Positions 1 to 7,858 are shown, counted from the stretch's first letter. The stretch: 64,000 bases of DNA from Streptomyces camponoticapitis (GCF_014646115.1 NZ_BMMV01000012.1:1-64000), one strand, 5' to 3'. The notes: a model not told the origin generated them from the letters alone. Program-made: numbers and translations.

Positions 1-120
1 CTTCCCTTCGGTCCTGCTGTCTTGCGTTTCCGACTCTATCAGAACCTTTCGGCGCCTGATTCCCAGTCAGCGGGTTTGTCTTTCCGGCCCTGCGGCCGTT
101 CCGACAAGTGAGACCTTAGC
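1..120 (-). promoter_or_regulatory. Leader/promoter region of a ribosomal RNA operon running left out of the window
   Basis: Read on the minus strand this stretch ends in GGAAACGCAAGACAGC and ACCGAAGGGAAG, preceded by CTGATAGAGTCGG. I recognise these as the conserved pre-16S leader of Streptomyces rrn operons, which normally continues into a CGCCCGGAGGAAAGCCC-like segment and then the 16S gene. The 16S gene itself would lie just outside the window. TGATAGAGT and GCTAAGGT are possible -10 elements, but I could not assign start sites. The recognition is from memory of rrn leaders, not from an alignment. Confidence 0.7.
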
Positions 121-365
121 GGAACCGTTCCCCCGACGCTAATCGGGGTTTCGCGTCCCGTTTCGAACGCGGATTCCTCATTTCGCAAAAGCGCGCGCAA
201 AAGCAAGCGACCGGATGTCGCACGTTTGCAGTGGTCTTGCGGAATGACCGTCCGGGGATCGACCGGGGTCGATGCTCACGTCGGACAGCCCGGAGAACAT
301 TACGTTCACGACTTGGACGTGTCAACTTCGGGTCATCGGGGTAGGGGGCGCGTACTCTGGCTCCC
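121..365. promoter_or_regulatory. Divergent intergenic region between the rrn leader and trpS
   Basis: No credible gene is seen here; the minus-strand frame that crosses it lacks codon bias and a ribosome-binding site. It is less GC-rich than its surroundings. It should hold upstream rrn promoters (minus) and the trpS leader promoter (plus). TACTCT at 353-358 is a plausible -10 box, 7 nt before the GTG of the leader peptide. No convincing -35 was found. Confidence 0.5.
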
Positions 366-407
366 GTGACTACGCATGCGTGCACTTTCAGCTGGCGGGC
401 CGTCTGA
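366..407 (+). CDS. Leader peptide of the trpS attenuator (13 codons, one Trp)
   Basis: The frame GTG(366) to TGA(407) encodes MTTHACTFSWRAV. The single Trp codon (393-395) lies three codons before the last sense codon. There is no Shine-Dalgarno sequence, but TACTCT ends 7 nt before the GTG, so transcript and peptide probably start together (leaderless). It is followed directly by the RNA arms described in the next entry. Role (inference): a ribosome stalled on the Trp codon when charged tRNA-Trp is scarce favours read-through into trpS. Too short for gene finders; the call rests on context. Confidence 0.6.
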   Translation: MTTHACTFSWRAV

Positions 408-459
408 CGGCGGCCTGCTGACACGTATGTGACCAACGGCCGCCGCTCTGGCGGCCGTT
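397..459 (+). promoter_or_regulatory. trpS attenuator: alternative antiterminator and terminator hairpins
   Basis: AACGGCCGCC (435-444) and GGCGGCCGTT (450-459) form a perfect 10-bp stem with a 5-nt loop, followed by CGCGTTTCTCC, a reasonable intrinsic terminator. An upstream arm CGGCGGCC (408-415) is exactly complementary to GGCCGCCG (438-445), so it can form an 8-bp competing antiterminator. The competing arm begins right after the leader-peptide stop codon. A ribosome finishing the peptide would cover it; one stalled at the Trp codon would not. This matches ribosome-mediated attenuation, which I recall being reported for the inducible trpRS1 of S. coelicolor and S. griseus. Confidence 0.6.
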
Positions 460-531
460 CGCGTTTCTCCCCTCTCCGAGGTCCGAGAGCCCGGCCCCCG
501 GGCGGCGGCTCCGACCAGGAGGACGAGTGAG

Positions 532-1530
532 ATGACGCGGATCTTCAGTGGAATCAAGCCGACGGGCCATCTGACGTTGGGGAACTACCTCGGAGCCGTA
601 CGCAGGTGGGCCGAGGTGGATCAGCACCGGGCCGACGCCCTGTTCAGCATCGTCGACCTGCACGCGCTGACCGTCGAACACGATCCGGCCCGTGTGCGCA
701 GACTCAGCCGGCAGGCGGCGACGCTCATGCTCGCCGCGGGGCTCGACCCCGCTCGGTGCACCGTCTTCGTGCAGAGTCATGTCGGCGCGCACACCCGGCT
801 CTCCTATCTATTGGAGTGCACTGCCACGGACGGCGAGCTGCGGCGCATGATCCAGTACAAGGAGAAGTCCGTGCGGGCGAAGGCCGCCGGGCAGAGCGTG
901 CGGGTGTCGCTGTTGACCTATCCGGCGCTGATGGCGGCGGACATCCTCGCGTACCGGACCGACGAGGTGCCGGTCGGTGACGACCAGACGCAGCACGTGG
1001 AGCTGACGCGCGACCTGGCGGAGCGGTTCAACCTTCGCTACGGGCCGACGTTCACCGTGCCGAGGGCGACGAATCCGCCGGTCGCCGCGCGGGTCATGGA
1101 TCTGCAGGATCCGAGCTCGAAGATGGGGAAGTCGCACGAGTCGGGCGCCGGGATCATCTATCTGCTCGACGAGATGGACGTGGTGCGCAGGAAGGTGATG
1201 CGGGCCGTCACGGACAGCGGGCGCGAGGTCGAGTACGACCCGGTCGCCAAGCCCGGGGTGGCCAATCTGCTGGAGATCCTCTCGGCGTGCGGAGGCGGGA
1301 ACCCAAGTGAGCTGGCCGGTGTATACGAGTCGTACGGCTCACTCAAGCAAGACACGGCCGAGGCCGTCGTCGAGTTGTTGCGGCCGGTCCGGGCGCGGCA
1401 TGCGGAGCTCGCGGCGGACCCCGGTCATGTGGACAAGGTTCTGAAGGAGGGTGCGGAGCGGGCCAGGGAGATGGCCCGGCCGGTGGTGGATGCGGCCTAC
1501 GAGGCGGTCGGGCTGCTGCCGGCGGGCTGA
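532..1530 (+). CDS. trpS: Tryptophanyl-tRNA synthetase
   Basis: Class Ic aminoacyl-tRNA synthetase that charges tRNA-Trp in the cytoplasm. The 332-residue protein has the HIGH-type signature as TGHLTLGN (residues 11-18) and the KMSKS loop as KMGKS (197-201), within a full-length Rossmann core. The start is ATG at 532 after GGAGGACGAGTGAG. The gene follows a leader peptide and attenuator, so expression should rise when charged tRNA-Trp falls. Streptomyces often carry two TrpRS genes, and the attenuated one is the inducible, indolmycin-resistant form; calling this the resistant paralogue is inference from the regulation. The 3' end overlaps the convergent regulator gene by 34 nt. Confidence 0.95.
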   Translation: MTRIFSGIKPTGHLTLGNYLGAVRRWAEVDQHRADALFSIVDLHALTVEHDPARVRRLSRQAATLMLAAGLDPARCTVFVQSHVGAHTRLSYLLECTATDGELRRMIQYKEKSVRAKAAGQSVRVSLLTYPALMAADILAYRTDEVPVGDDQTQHVELTRDLAERFNLRYGPTFTVPRATNPPVAARVMDLQDPSSKMGKSHESGAGIIYLLDEMDVVRRKVMRAVTDSGREVEYDPVAKPGVANLLEILSACGGGNPSELAGVYESYGSLKQDTAEAVVELLRPVRARHAELAADPGHVDKVLKEGAERAREMARPVVDAAYEAVGLLPAG

Positions 1531-2498
1531 CGGAAGGCGGCGCGGTAGTCGCGCGGGCTGGTGCCGAGGTGGCCGGCGAAGTGCTGGCGCATGGTCACCT
1601 CGCTGCCGAAGCCCGTGCGGCCCGCGACTTCGACCATGGGGAGGTCGGTGCGTTCGAGGAGTTTCTGGGCCGCGGCGAGGCGCTGCGCGATGAGCCAGCG
1701 GAGAGGGGTGGTGCCGGTGGTGGCCTGGAAGTGGCGGGCGAAGGAGCGGGGGGACATTCCCGCGTGGGCGGCGAGGTCGGTGATGGTGAGTGGCTGGTCG
1801 AGATGGTGCAGGGCGTATTCACGTACGGAGGCGAGGGCGTCCTCGTCCCGGTCGGCGCGGGGGGTGGGGCGTTCGATGAACTGGGCCTGGGTGCCGGTGC
1901 GGTAGGGCGCCGTGACCATCGAGCGCGCGATGGTGGCCGCGGTCTCCGCCCCGTGGACGGTTCGCACGAGATGGAGGCAGAGGTCGATGCCGGCTGCTGT
2001 GCCGGCGGAGGTCCAGATGTTGTTGTCGTGGAGGAAGAGGGCGTCGGGGACGACGGTGACCCGCGGGTGGTGCTCGCGGAGGAGGGGGGTGAGGTTCCAG
2101 TGGGTGACGGCGGTGCGGCCGTCGAGGAGGCCTGCCTGGGCGAGGGTGAAGGCGCCGCCGCAGAGCGCGGCGATGGATGTGCCTCGGGCGTGGGCGCGTC
2201 GCAGGGCGTCGAGTACGGGCGCGGGGGCCGGGGTGAGGTGGTCGTCCAGGCCGGGGACGACGATCAGGTCGGCGCGGGTGAGCCAGGCGAGGGTGCGGTC
2301 GGGGGTGAGGGTGAGCCCGCCGCGCAGGGGAATGGGCGCGGGGTCGGCGGCCGGGCGGTGGAGGTCGAAGGCGGGTACGCCGCGGTCGGTGCGGTCGACA
2401 CCCCAGACCTCGGTGATGACCGAGACGTCGAAGGCTCGGATGCCGGGGAAGGAGAGTAGTGCGATGCGTTGGGGGGTGGGGGTGGGTGCGTCCGCCAT
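1497..2498 (-). CDS. GlxA-family transcriptional regulator (DJ-1/PfpI + AraC HTH)
   Basis: The 333-residue protein has an N-terminal DJ-1/PfpI-like domain (about residues 8-180, with the AALCGGAFTLAQAG elbow around the usual Cys) and a C-terminal AraC/XylS helix-turn-helix pair (about 225-325, ITDLAAHAGMSPRSFARHF). Such regulators sense a small molecule through the PfpI fold and control a neighbouring catabolic or hydrolase gene. I chose ATG 2498 because upstream codons lose bias and TTTACT lies 7 nt before it, a possible leaderless -10. It is divergent from the isochorismatase-like gene with a 75-nt gap, a common pairing in actinobacteria, so that gene is the likely target. The ligand is unknown. 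Confidence 0.85.
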   Translation of the reverse strand: MADAPTPTPQRIALLSFPGIRAFDVSVITEVWGVDRTDRGVPAFDLHRPAADPAPIPLRGGLTLTPDRTLAWLTRADLIVVPGLDDHLTPAPAPVLDALRRAHARGTSIAALCGGAFTLAQAGLLDGRTAVTHWNLTPLLREHHPRVTVVPDALFLHDNNIWTSAGTAAGIDLCLHLVRTVHGAETAATIARSMVTAPYRTGTQAQFIERPTPRADRDEDALASVREYALHHLDQPLTITDLAAHAGMSPRSFARHFQATTGTTPLRWLIAQRLAAAQKLLERTDLPMVEVAGRTGFGSEVTMRQHFAGHLGTSPRDYRAAFRQPAGSSPTAS

Positions 2499-2573
2499 GC
2501 GTGGCAGTAAACCATCGGTCGTTGGCTTCTGCGCCTCTGGAGGGGGTCGGTGCCGGGCGGGAGCATGGTGTCC

Positions 2574-3170
2574 ATGGCAATGGAGATAGCGGAGAACGCG
2601 GCGCTGGTGGTCATCGATGTGCAGCAGGGATTCGAGGAGGTGGAGTACTGGGGTGTGCGGAACAACCCGGAGGCGGACGAGAACATCGCCGCGCTGATCG
2701 ACGCGTGGCAGGCGAGCGGGCGGCCGGTCGTGTTCACACGGCACGACTCGGTGACCCCTGATTCGCCTCTGCGTCCGGGGTATGAGGGGAACGGGTTCAA
2801 GGAGTACGTCGAGCGGCGGCGGGGGACGGGCGCGGCCGAGTCGGAGCTGCTGGTGGTGAAAAGCGTGAACTCCGCCTTCTACGGCACCCCGGATCTGGGT
2901 GCGTGGCTGAAGGCCGCGGGGATCGGGCAGCTGGTGATGGCGGGGATCCAGACCAACATGTGCGTGGAGACGACGTCGCGCATGGCCGGGAATCTCGGGT
3001 ACGACGTGCTCGTCCCGTTCGACGCGACGTACACCTTCGGTCAGAAGGGGCCCTGGGGCTGGGAGTTGACCGCGCAGGAGCTGGCGCGGGCGACCGCGGT
3101 GTCGCTGCACGGGGGTGGCTTCGCGAAGGTCGTGACGACGGACGAGGTGGTGAAGGCCGCGTCCGTCTGA
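2574..3170 (+). CDS. Isochorismatase-like cysteine hydrolase
   Basis: A 198-residue alpha/beta hydrolase of the isochorismatase/nicotinamidase superfamily. The catalytic triad is visible: Asp in VVIDVQQGF, Lys in LLVVKSVNSAFYGT and the nucleophile Cys in IQTNMCVETTSRMA, after the typical GI-Q-T-N-M-C motif. GGGCGGGAG (2555-2563) lies 10 nt before ATG 2574, so I prefer that start over the ATG at 2565 or 2580. The divergent GlxA-type regulator is its probable controller. Substrate cannot be read from sequence; amides, isonitriles or isochorismate-like compounds are all possible for the family. Confidence 0.85.
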   Translation: MAMEIAENAALVVIDVQQGFEEVEYWGVRNNPEADENIAALIDAWQASGRPVVFTRHDSVTPDSPLRPGYEGNGFKEYVERRRGTGAAESELLVVKSVNSAFYGTPDLGAWLKAAGIGQLVMAGIQTNMCVETTSRMAGNLGYDVLVPFDATYTFGQKGPWGWELTAQELARATAVSLHGGGFAKVVTTDEVVKAASV

Positions 3171-3197
3171 CCGGGCGGCGACGGTGAGGCGGGTCGG

Positions 3198-4007
3198 TCA
3201 GCCGTTGCCGGAGGCCAGTTCGCGGCTGCGGTCGCGGGCGGCTTCGATGGCGGCGATCAGGGCGGCCCGTACGCCGTGGTTCTCCAGCTCGCGGATGGCG
3301 CTGATAGTGGTGCCGGCCGGGGAGGTCACGGCCTCGCGGAGCTTCACCGGGTGTTCGCCGCTGTCGCGCAGCATCACCGCGGCGCCGATGGCGGCCTGGA
3401 CGATGAGGTCGTGGGCCTGGGCGCGGGGCAGGCCGAGGAGGATGCCGGCGTCGGTCATGGCCTCGACCAGGAAGTAGAAGTACGCCGGGCCCGAGCCGGA
3501 GAGGGCGGTCGCCGCGTCCTGCTGGGACTCGGGGACGCGGGCGGTCTTGCCGACGCCGCCGAAGATCTCCTCGGTGTGGTTGAGGTCGGCGGGGGTGGCG
3601 TGGCTGCCGCCGGAGATGACGGACATGCCTTCATCGACAAGGACGGGAGTGTTGGGCATGACGCGTACGACGGAGATACCGGTGGTGAGGCGTTCCTCGA
3701 TGAAGGATGTGGGGATACCCGCGGCGGCGCTGATGACCAGGCGGTCGGCGGAGACGTGGGGGGCGAGTTCGTCGAGGAGCTTGCCCATGTCCTGCGGCTT
3801 CACGGCGAGGATGAGCGTGTCGGCGCGCTTGGCGGCTTCGGCGTTGGTGACGGGTTCGACGCCGTAGCGGTCCCGGAGCTGTGCGGCGCGCTCGGCGCGG
3901 CGGGTGGTGACCAGGAGGTCGGCGGGGCGCCAGCCGGCGCGGATCATGCCACTGAGGAGCGCTTCGCCGATCTTGCCGGTACCGAGGACTGCGATGGTCT
4001 TGGTCAT
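3198..4007 (-). CDS. proC: Pyrroline-5-carboxylate reductase
   Basis: Catalyses the last step of proline synthesis, reducing 1-pyrroline-5-carboxylate with NAD(P)H in the cytoplasm. The 269-residue protein has the N-terminal dinucleotide fold motif LGTGKIGEAL and the family signature in the C-terminal helical domain, including ALSGSGPAYFYFLVEAM and REAVTSPAGTT. Length is typical. ATG 4007 is preceded by GAGGTG. It ends 27 nt from the convergent hydrolase gene and stands alone, about 120 nt downstream of the ABC permease gene on the same strand. Confidence 0.95.
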   Translation of the reverse strand: MTKTIAVLGTGKIGEALLSGMIRAGWRPADLLVTTRRAERAAQLRDRYGVEPVTNAEAAKRADTLILAVKPQDMGKLLDELAPHVSADRLVISAAAGIPTSFIEERLTTGISVVRVMPNTPVLVDEGMSVISGGSHATPADLNHTEEIFGGVGKTARVPESQQDAATALSGSGPAYFYFLVEAMTDAGILLGLPRAQAHDLIVQAAIGAAVMLRDSGEHPVKLREAVTSPAGTTISAIRELENHGVRAALIAAIEAARDRSRELASGNG

Positions 4008-4133
4008 GCGGGGGCACCTCGCCGGTGGGGTGGTCGAGCGGTCGTACGGAACATCCGTGACCATCCTCGCACCGGCGGCGAGGGCGGGCCTGCCCTGTCC
4101 GCGTGGCGGAACGGCGGGCGGGTCCGGGGAGGT

Positions 4134-4937
4134 CTAGGCGGTGCGGCGGCGGAGGGTGGCGGCGCCCAGGCCGAGGACCAGGATCGCGCAGCCGGCGACG
4201 ATCAGGATGTCGCGGACGAAGTCACCGGTGACGTCGGAGTGGCGCAGGACCTCGCTCATGCCGTCGACGGCGTAGGACATGGGCAGGACGTTCGAGAACG
4301 CTTCGAGTACCGGGTGCATGTTCTCGCGTGCGGTGAACAGTCCGCAGAGCAGCAGTTGGGGGAAGATCACCGCCGGCATGAACTGGACCGCCTGGAATTC
4401 GGAGGAGGCGAAGGCGGAGACGAAGAGTCCGAGTGCCGTGCCGAGCAGCGCGTCGAGGAGTGCGACGAGCAGGAGCAGCCAGGGTGAGCCGACGACATCC
4501 AGGCCGAGGCCCCAGACGGCGAGCCCCGTGGCGAGCAGGGACTGGACGACCGCGAGGGCGCCGAAGGCGAGGGCGTAGCCGGCGATGAGGTCGGCCTTGC
4601 CGAGGGGCAGGGCGAGCAGGCGTTCCAGGGTGCCGGAGGTGCGTTCGCGGAGGGTGGCGATGGAGGTGACCAGGAACATCGTGATCAGCGGGAAGATGCC
4701 GAGCAGTGAGGCGCCGATGGCGTCGAAGGTGCGGGCGTCGGCGTCGAAGACGTAACGGAGGAGGAAGAGCATCACGCAGGGGACGAGGATCATCAGCGCG
4801 ATGGACCGGGGGTCATGGCGGAGTTGACGCAGGACGCGGGCGGCGGTGGCCAGGGTGCGGGCGCCGGAGAAGGCGCGCGGCGGGTGGGCCGAGCTCCGGG
4901 TCGGGGTGGGGGCCGGGGTCTGGGTCGAGGTGGTCAT
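4134..4937 (-). CDS. ABC-2 type transporter permease
   Basis: The 267-residue integral membrane protein shows the ABC-2 (DrrB-like) pattern: a cytoplasmic N terminus, a first membrane segment at IALMILVPCVMLFLLRYVF, then about five more segments, with a terminal helix in DILIVAGCAILVLGLGAATL. Its start overlaps the stop of the ATPase gene by 4 nt (ATGA), so the two are translated together as one exporter. Substrate unknown; related pairs export drugs, lipids or peptides. The loop NKVNGLFTARE-like region before the last helices is conserved in the family. Confidence 0.85.
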   Translation of the reverse strand: MTTSTQTPAPTPTRSSAHPPRAFSGARTLATAARVLRQLRHDPRSIALMILVPCVMLFLLRYVFDADARTFDAIGASLLGIFPLITMFLVTSIATLRERTSGTLERLLALPLGKADLIAGYALAFGALAVVQSLLATGLAVWGLGLDVVGSPWLLLLVALLDALLGTALGLFVSAFASSEFQAVQFMPAVIFPQLLLCGLFTARENMHPVLEAFSNVLPMSYAVDGMSEVLRHSDVTGDFVRDILIVAGCAILVLGLGAATLRRRTA

Positions 4938-5704
4938 CGCGGGGTCTCCTGGAGTGCGTGGGCGTTGGCCTCGTCGACCAGGTGGAGGAAGGCGTCCTCG
5001 ACCGTTTCGCGGCCGGTGCGGGTGCGCAGGGCGTCGGGGGTGTCGTCGGCGAGGATGTCGCCGTCGCGCATCAGGAGGAGGCGGTGGCAGCGTTCGGCCT
5101 CGTCCATCACATGGGAGGAGACGAGGAGCGTGGCCGCGCGGTCGGCGGCGATGCGGTGGAAGAGCTCCCAGAGGTCGCGGCGCAGGACGGGGTCGAGGCC
5201 GACCGTCGGTTCGTCGAGGACGAGGAGTTCGGGCGCGCCCAGGAGGGCGACGGCGAGCGAGACACGGTTGCGCTGGCCGCCGGAGAGCCTCCCGGCGAGG
5301 GCGTCGGCGTGGGGCGTGAGGTCGACGTCAGCGATGGCGCGGTGGACGGTCTCTTCGCGGGCGTCGCGGTGGGAGCGTCCGGGGTCGAGGACGGCCGCGA
5401 AGTAGTCCAAGTTCTGACGGACCGTCAAGTCGTCGTAGACCGAGGGCGCCTGGGTGACGTAGCCGATCCGGGCGCGGAGCGTGGCGTCGCCGGCCGGGCG
5501 GCCGAGGACATCCAGGGTGCCGGTGACCTTGGCCTGGGTGCCGACGACGGCGCGCATCAGGGTGGATTTGCCGCAGCCCGAGGGGCCGAGGAGGCCGGTG
5601 ATCCGACCGGGCGGTACGGCGAAGTCGAGGTCGCGCAGCACGGTGCGCTCGCCCCGCACTACGCGCAGCCCGTGGGCGCGGATGGCAGCCTCTGCTTTAT
5701 TCAT
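4934..5704 (-). CDS. ABC transporter ATP-binding protein (DrrA-like)
   Basis: Nucleotide-binding subunit of the exporter encoded with the overlapping permease. Motifs in order: Walker A GPSGCGKST (residues 40-48), Q-loop YVTQAPSVYDDLTV, signature LSGGQRNRVSLA, Walker B LLVLDEPTVGLDP, and H-loop SSHVMDEAERC. I chose ATG 5704; a GTG one codon earlier is also possible. No good Shine-Dalgarno sequence is seen, and the start codon sits inside a 22-nt palindrome, which suggests a leaderless or very short-leader mRNA under tight repression. No regulator gene of the usual TetR/PadR/MarR kind lies next to it. Confidence 0.9.
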   Translation of the reverse strand: MNKAEAAIRAHGLRVVRGERTVLRDLDFAVPPGRITGLLGPSGCGKSTLMRAVVGTQAKVTGTLDVLGRPAGDATLRARIGYVTQAPSVYDDLTVRQNLDYFAAVLDPGRSHRDAREETVHRAIADVDLTPHADALAGRLSGGQRNRVSLAVALLGAPELLVLDEPTVGLDPVLRRDLWELFHRIAADRAATLLVSSHVMDEAERCHRLLLMRDGDILADDTPDALRTRTGRETVEDAFLHLVDEANAHALQETPR

Positions 5705-5718
5705 CACCTGATGAATAA
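5697..5718. promoter_or_regulatory. Palindromic operator overlapping the ABC exporter start codon
   Basis: TTATTCATCA (5697-5706) and TGATGAATAA (5709-5718) are exact 10-bp inverted arms separated by CC. The palindrome is AT-rich in a roughly 70% GC setting and covers the start codon of the exporter ATPase, so it is very unlikely to be chance. It looks like a dimeric repressor site of the TetR or MarR kind. Confidence 0.65.
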
Positions 5719-5755
5719 TGCTCCCGTCCGCGCCGCACCGTCAAGGCCGGGGAGC

Positions 5756-6880
5756 TCAGCCGAAGCCCGGAATGTGGGCGAGCAGGGCCGGCTGACGGGA
5801 CGCCAGCTTCAGCGAGCGGACCGTGGCGCGGACGATGCCCTCCTTCACGAACGCCGCCGGGCGGCCGGTGAGGACTCGTTCGCGGGGCGAGTCGTCGGGC
5901 CGTACGAACTGGACCAGCCCGTCGTGGCGGCCCAGGCTCAGACACTGGAGGTGGTAGGAGAAGTCCAGGGGTTCCGGCTCCTGGCCGCGCAGCTCGGCGA
6001 TGATCGCGCTCGCGGCCTGCGAGCCGCAGGGAAGCGCGGCCGCGCAACCCATGCGCAGCGAACCCGCCGCGGCGGTGTACCCGGCGGCCGAGTCGCCCAC
6101 CCCGTACACCTCCGGGTGGGACACCGACCGCAGCGCCGCGTCGACCTCGACGCGTCCTGCGGCGTCGGTGGCGATCCCGGCGGCGCGCGCCAGTTCGGTG
6201 TTAGGGGTCATGGAGGCGGCCCAGACGACGACGTCGGTGTCGATGTCGTCCGGGCCCGCGAGGCGGCGGCCCTCCTCGATACGTACGCCGCGTGCGGTCA
6301 GTACCGAACGGACATGAGCGCGGCCCTTCTCGGAGAGTCCCGGCCCCACGACGCCCTCCGTGAGAAGGCCGACCCGCCAACCGGGATGGGTCTCGGCGAG
6401 TTCGGTGGCCAGTTCGATACCGGTGAGGCCGCCGCCCACGACCGTGAGGGAGCCGGGGCCGTCCTGGAGGCGCTTGTGCAGTTCGGTGGCCGACTCGACC
6501 GTGTACGCGCGGTCCCGGTCACCGGGGGCGACGGACCGGGTCCGGCTGCCGAGGGCGTGGATGAGCCGGTCGTAGGGCAGGACACGGCCGTCGTCGGTAC
6601 GGACCTCACGGCCCGCGGTGTCGATCTCCGTGGCGCGGGCGGCGACATGGACGATGCCGGTCGGGCGGAGGAACGAGCCGAGGGGGTGCGTGACGTCGGG
6701 GCGTCCGGCCGCGCGTTCGTGCAGCCGGACGCGTTCGGTGAACCGGTCGGCCGGGTCGACGAGGGTGACGTGGGCGTGCGGAGCGAGACGCAGTGCGGAC
6801 ATCATCCCCGCGTAGCCCGCGCCGACCACGACGACCTGCGGCTTCTCCGAGGGCAAGGGGTGCGTGTTGGTGGGTGTCAT
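5756..6880 (-). CDS. FAD-dependent NAD(P)H oxidoreductase (NDH-2-like)
   Basis: A 374-residue two-dinucleotide-fold flavoprotein. VVVVGAGYAG (FAD, residues 16-25), a second GGGLTG-type fold near 160 for NAD(P)H, and the C-terminal YGVGDSAAG motif that contacts FAD are all present, as in type II NADH dehydrogenases. A membrane-anchoring C-terminal helix is not obvious. It lies directly downstream of an ECF41 sigma-factor gene, and a matching promoter sits between them, so this is the sigma factor's likely target; ECF41 genes are known to sit beside oxidoreductases. ATG 6880 has no Shine-Dalgarno sequence and lies near the predicted transcription start, so the mRNA is probably leaderless. Confidence 0.85.
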   Translation of the reverse strand: MTPTNTHPLPSEKPQVVVVGAGYAGMMSALRLAPHAHVTLVDPADRFTERVRLHERAAGRPDVTHPLGSFLRPTGIVHVAARATEIDTAGREVRTDDGRVLPYDRLIHALGSRTRSVAPGDRDRAYTVESATELHKRLQDGPGSLTVVGGGLTGIELATELAETHPGWRVGLLTEGVVGPGLSEKGRAHVRSVLTARGVRIEEGRRLAGPDDIDTDVVVWAASMTPNTELARAAGIATDAAGRVEVDAALRSVSHPEVYGVGDSAAGYTAAAGSLRMGCAAALPCGSQAASAIIAELRGQEPEPLDFSYHLQCLSLGRHDGLVQFVRPDDSPRERVLTGRPAAFVKEGIVRATVRSLKLASRQPALLAHIPGFG

Positions 6881-6888
6881 ACAAGGGG

Positions 6889-6915
6889 GACGACGTAGCA
6901 CCCCCGCATGTGACG
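6889..6915 (-). promoter_or_regulatory. Candidate ECF41 sigma-dependent promoter of the oxidoreductase
   Basis: On the minus strand CGTCACA (6915-6909), a 16-nt spacer, then CGTC (6892-6889). The ECF41 consensus as I recall it is TGTCACA-N16-CGTC, so only the first base differs and the spacing is exact. The oxidoreductase ATG begins 8 nt after the -10 element, at the expected transcription start. Confidence 0.65.
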
Positions 6916-6925
6916 GTGAGCGTGA

Positions 6926-7798
6926 TCACAGACTCCCGAGGTCGAGGTGGCGCAGCTTCTCCGGGTTGATCACGGCGTCGATCTCGGTGATCACCCCGCC
7001 GTGCACGCTGAAGGCGAACACCATGCCGCGGTCGCCGACGGGGTCGGTGACGACCAGGCCGGGGGCGCCGTTCACCTCCCGTACGAAGGCGTGCATCTGC
7101 TCGGGGTCGAAGTCGCGCATGAGACGCCGCGCGAAACGGACGACCTTCTCGTCGCCGATGACGGGGAGCCTGGCCGCCGTGACCTTGCCGCCGCCGTCCG
7201 AGCGCCAGACCACCTCGGGGTCGAGGATCTCCAGCAGCCCGTCGAAGTCCCCGCCCAGCACGGCCGAAAGGAACGCCTCGACGGCCCGCCGGTGCTCGCC
7301 CCGGTCGACGGAGCGGCGGGGCGCGTCGGCCCGCACCCGGCGGCGCGCGCGGGAGGCCAGCTGCCGTACGGAGTCCGGCGTACGCCCCACGACCTCCGCG
7401 ATCTCCTTGAACGGCACGGCGAAGACGTCGTGCAGGATGAACGCGGTGCGCTCCGCCGGTGTCAGCCGCTCCAGCACGGTCAGCATGGCGAGCCCGACGG
7501 ACTCGTCCAGCGTGACCCGGTCCTCGGGCCCGCTGTCGGTGACCACCGGCTCGGGCAGCCACGGCCCGACGTACGACTCACGGCGGGCGCGCGCGGAGCC
7601 GAGCTGGTCGTAACAGAGCCGGCTGACGACTGTCGTCAGATACGACCGGGGGTCGTCCGCCTCGTCGTCGGGCAGCCTCTGCCAGCGCAGCCAGGTCTCC
7701 TGGACCGCGTCCTCCGCGTCGGCGACCGATCCGGTGATGCGGTACGCGATGCCCCACAGCCTCTTGCGCTCGTGCTCGAAAGCCGCCAGATCGGCCAT
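6926..7798 (-). CDS. ECF41-type RNA polymerase sigma factor (SigJ-like) with SnoaL-like C-terminal domain
   Basis: The 290-residue protein has sigma regions 2 (about 10-75, with AEDAVQETWLRWQ) and 4 (about 110-165), followed by a SnoaL/NTF2-like C-terminal domain. All three motifs I associate with ECF41 are present: WLPEP in the linker, DGGGK in the SnoaL-like domain and NPEKL near the end. In this group the C-terminal extension replaces a separate anti-sigma factor and modulates activity from within; none is encoded nearby. ATG 7798 follows GGGGAGAGGAG. The next gene downstream carries an ECF41-like promoter. The signal sensed is unknown. Confidence 0.9.
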   Translation of the reverse strand: MADLAAFEHERKRLWGIAYRITGSVADAEDAVQETWLRWQRLPDDEADDPRSYLTTVVSRLCYDQLGSARARRESYVGPWLPEPVVTDSGPEDRVTLDESVGLAMLTVLERLTPAERTAFILHDVFAVPFKEIAEVVGRTPDSVRQLASRARRRVRADAPRRSVDRGEHRRAVEAFLSAVLGGDFDGLLEILDPEVVWRSDGGGKVTAARLPVIGDEKVVRFARRLMRDFDPEQMHAFVREVNGAPGLVVTDPVGDRGMVFAFSVHGGVITEIDAVINPEKLRHLDLGSL

Positions 7799-7858
7799 GC
7801 GTCGGCGCTCCTCTCCCCTGTGCCGGTGTCATGCCCGGTCGGTGTGCACACCCCGCCG

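Noticed and set aside
116..436. Minus-strand open frame over the trpS leader and rrn leader
   Set aside because: Noncoding composition; the region is better explained by the rrn leader and the trpS attenuator.
2499..3110. Upstream extension of the GlxA-type regulator
   Set aside because: It is antisense to the isochorismatase-like gene and lacks a domain; the PfpI-like domain starts right after ATG 2498.
4706..6898. Very long plus-strand open frame (about 730 codons) over the ABC exporter and oxidoreductase genes
   Set aside because: It is antisense to two well-supported genes; its translation is Gly/Arg/Val-rich with no domain, the usual shadow of high-GC coding DNA.
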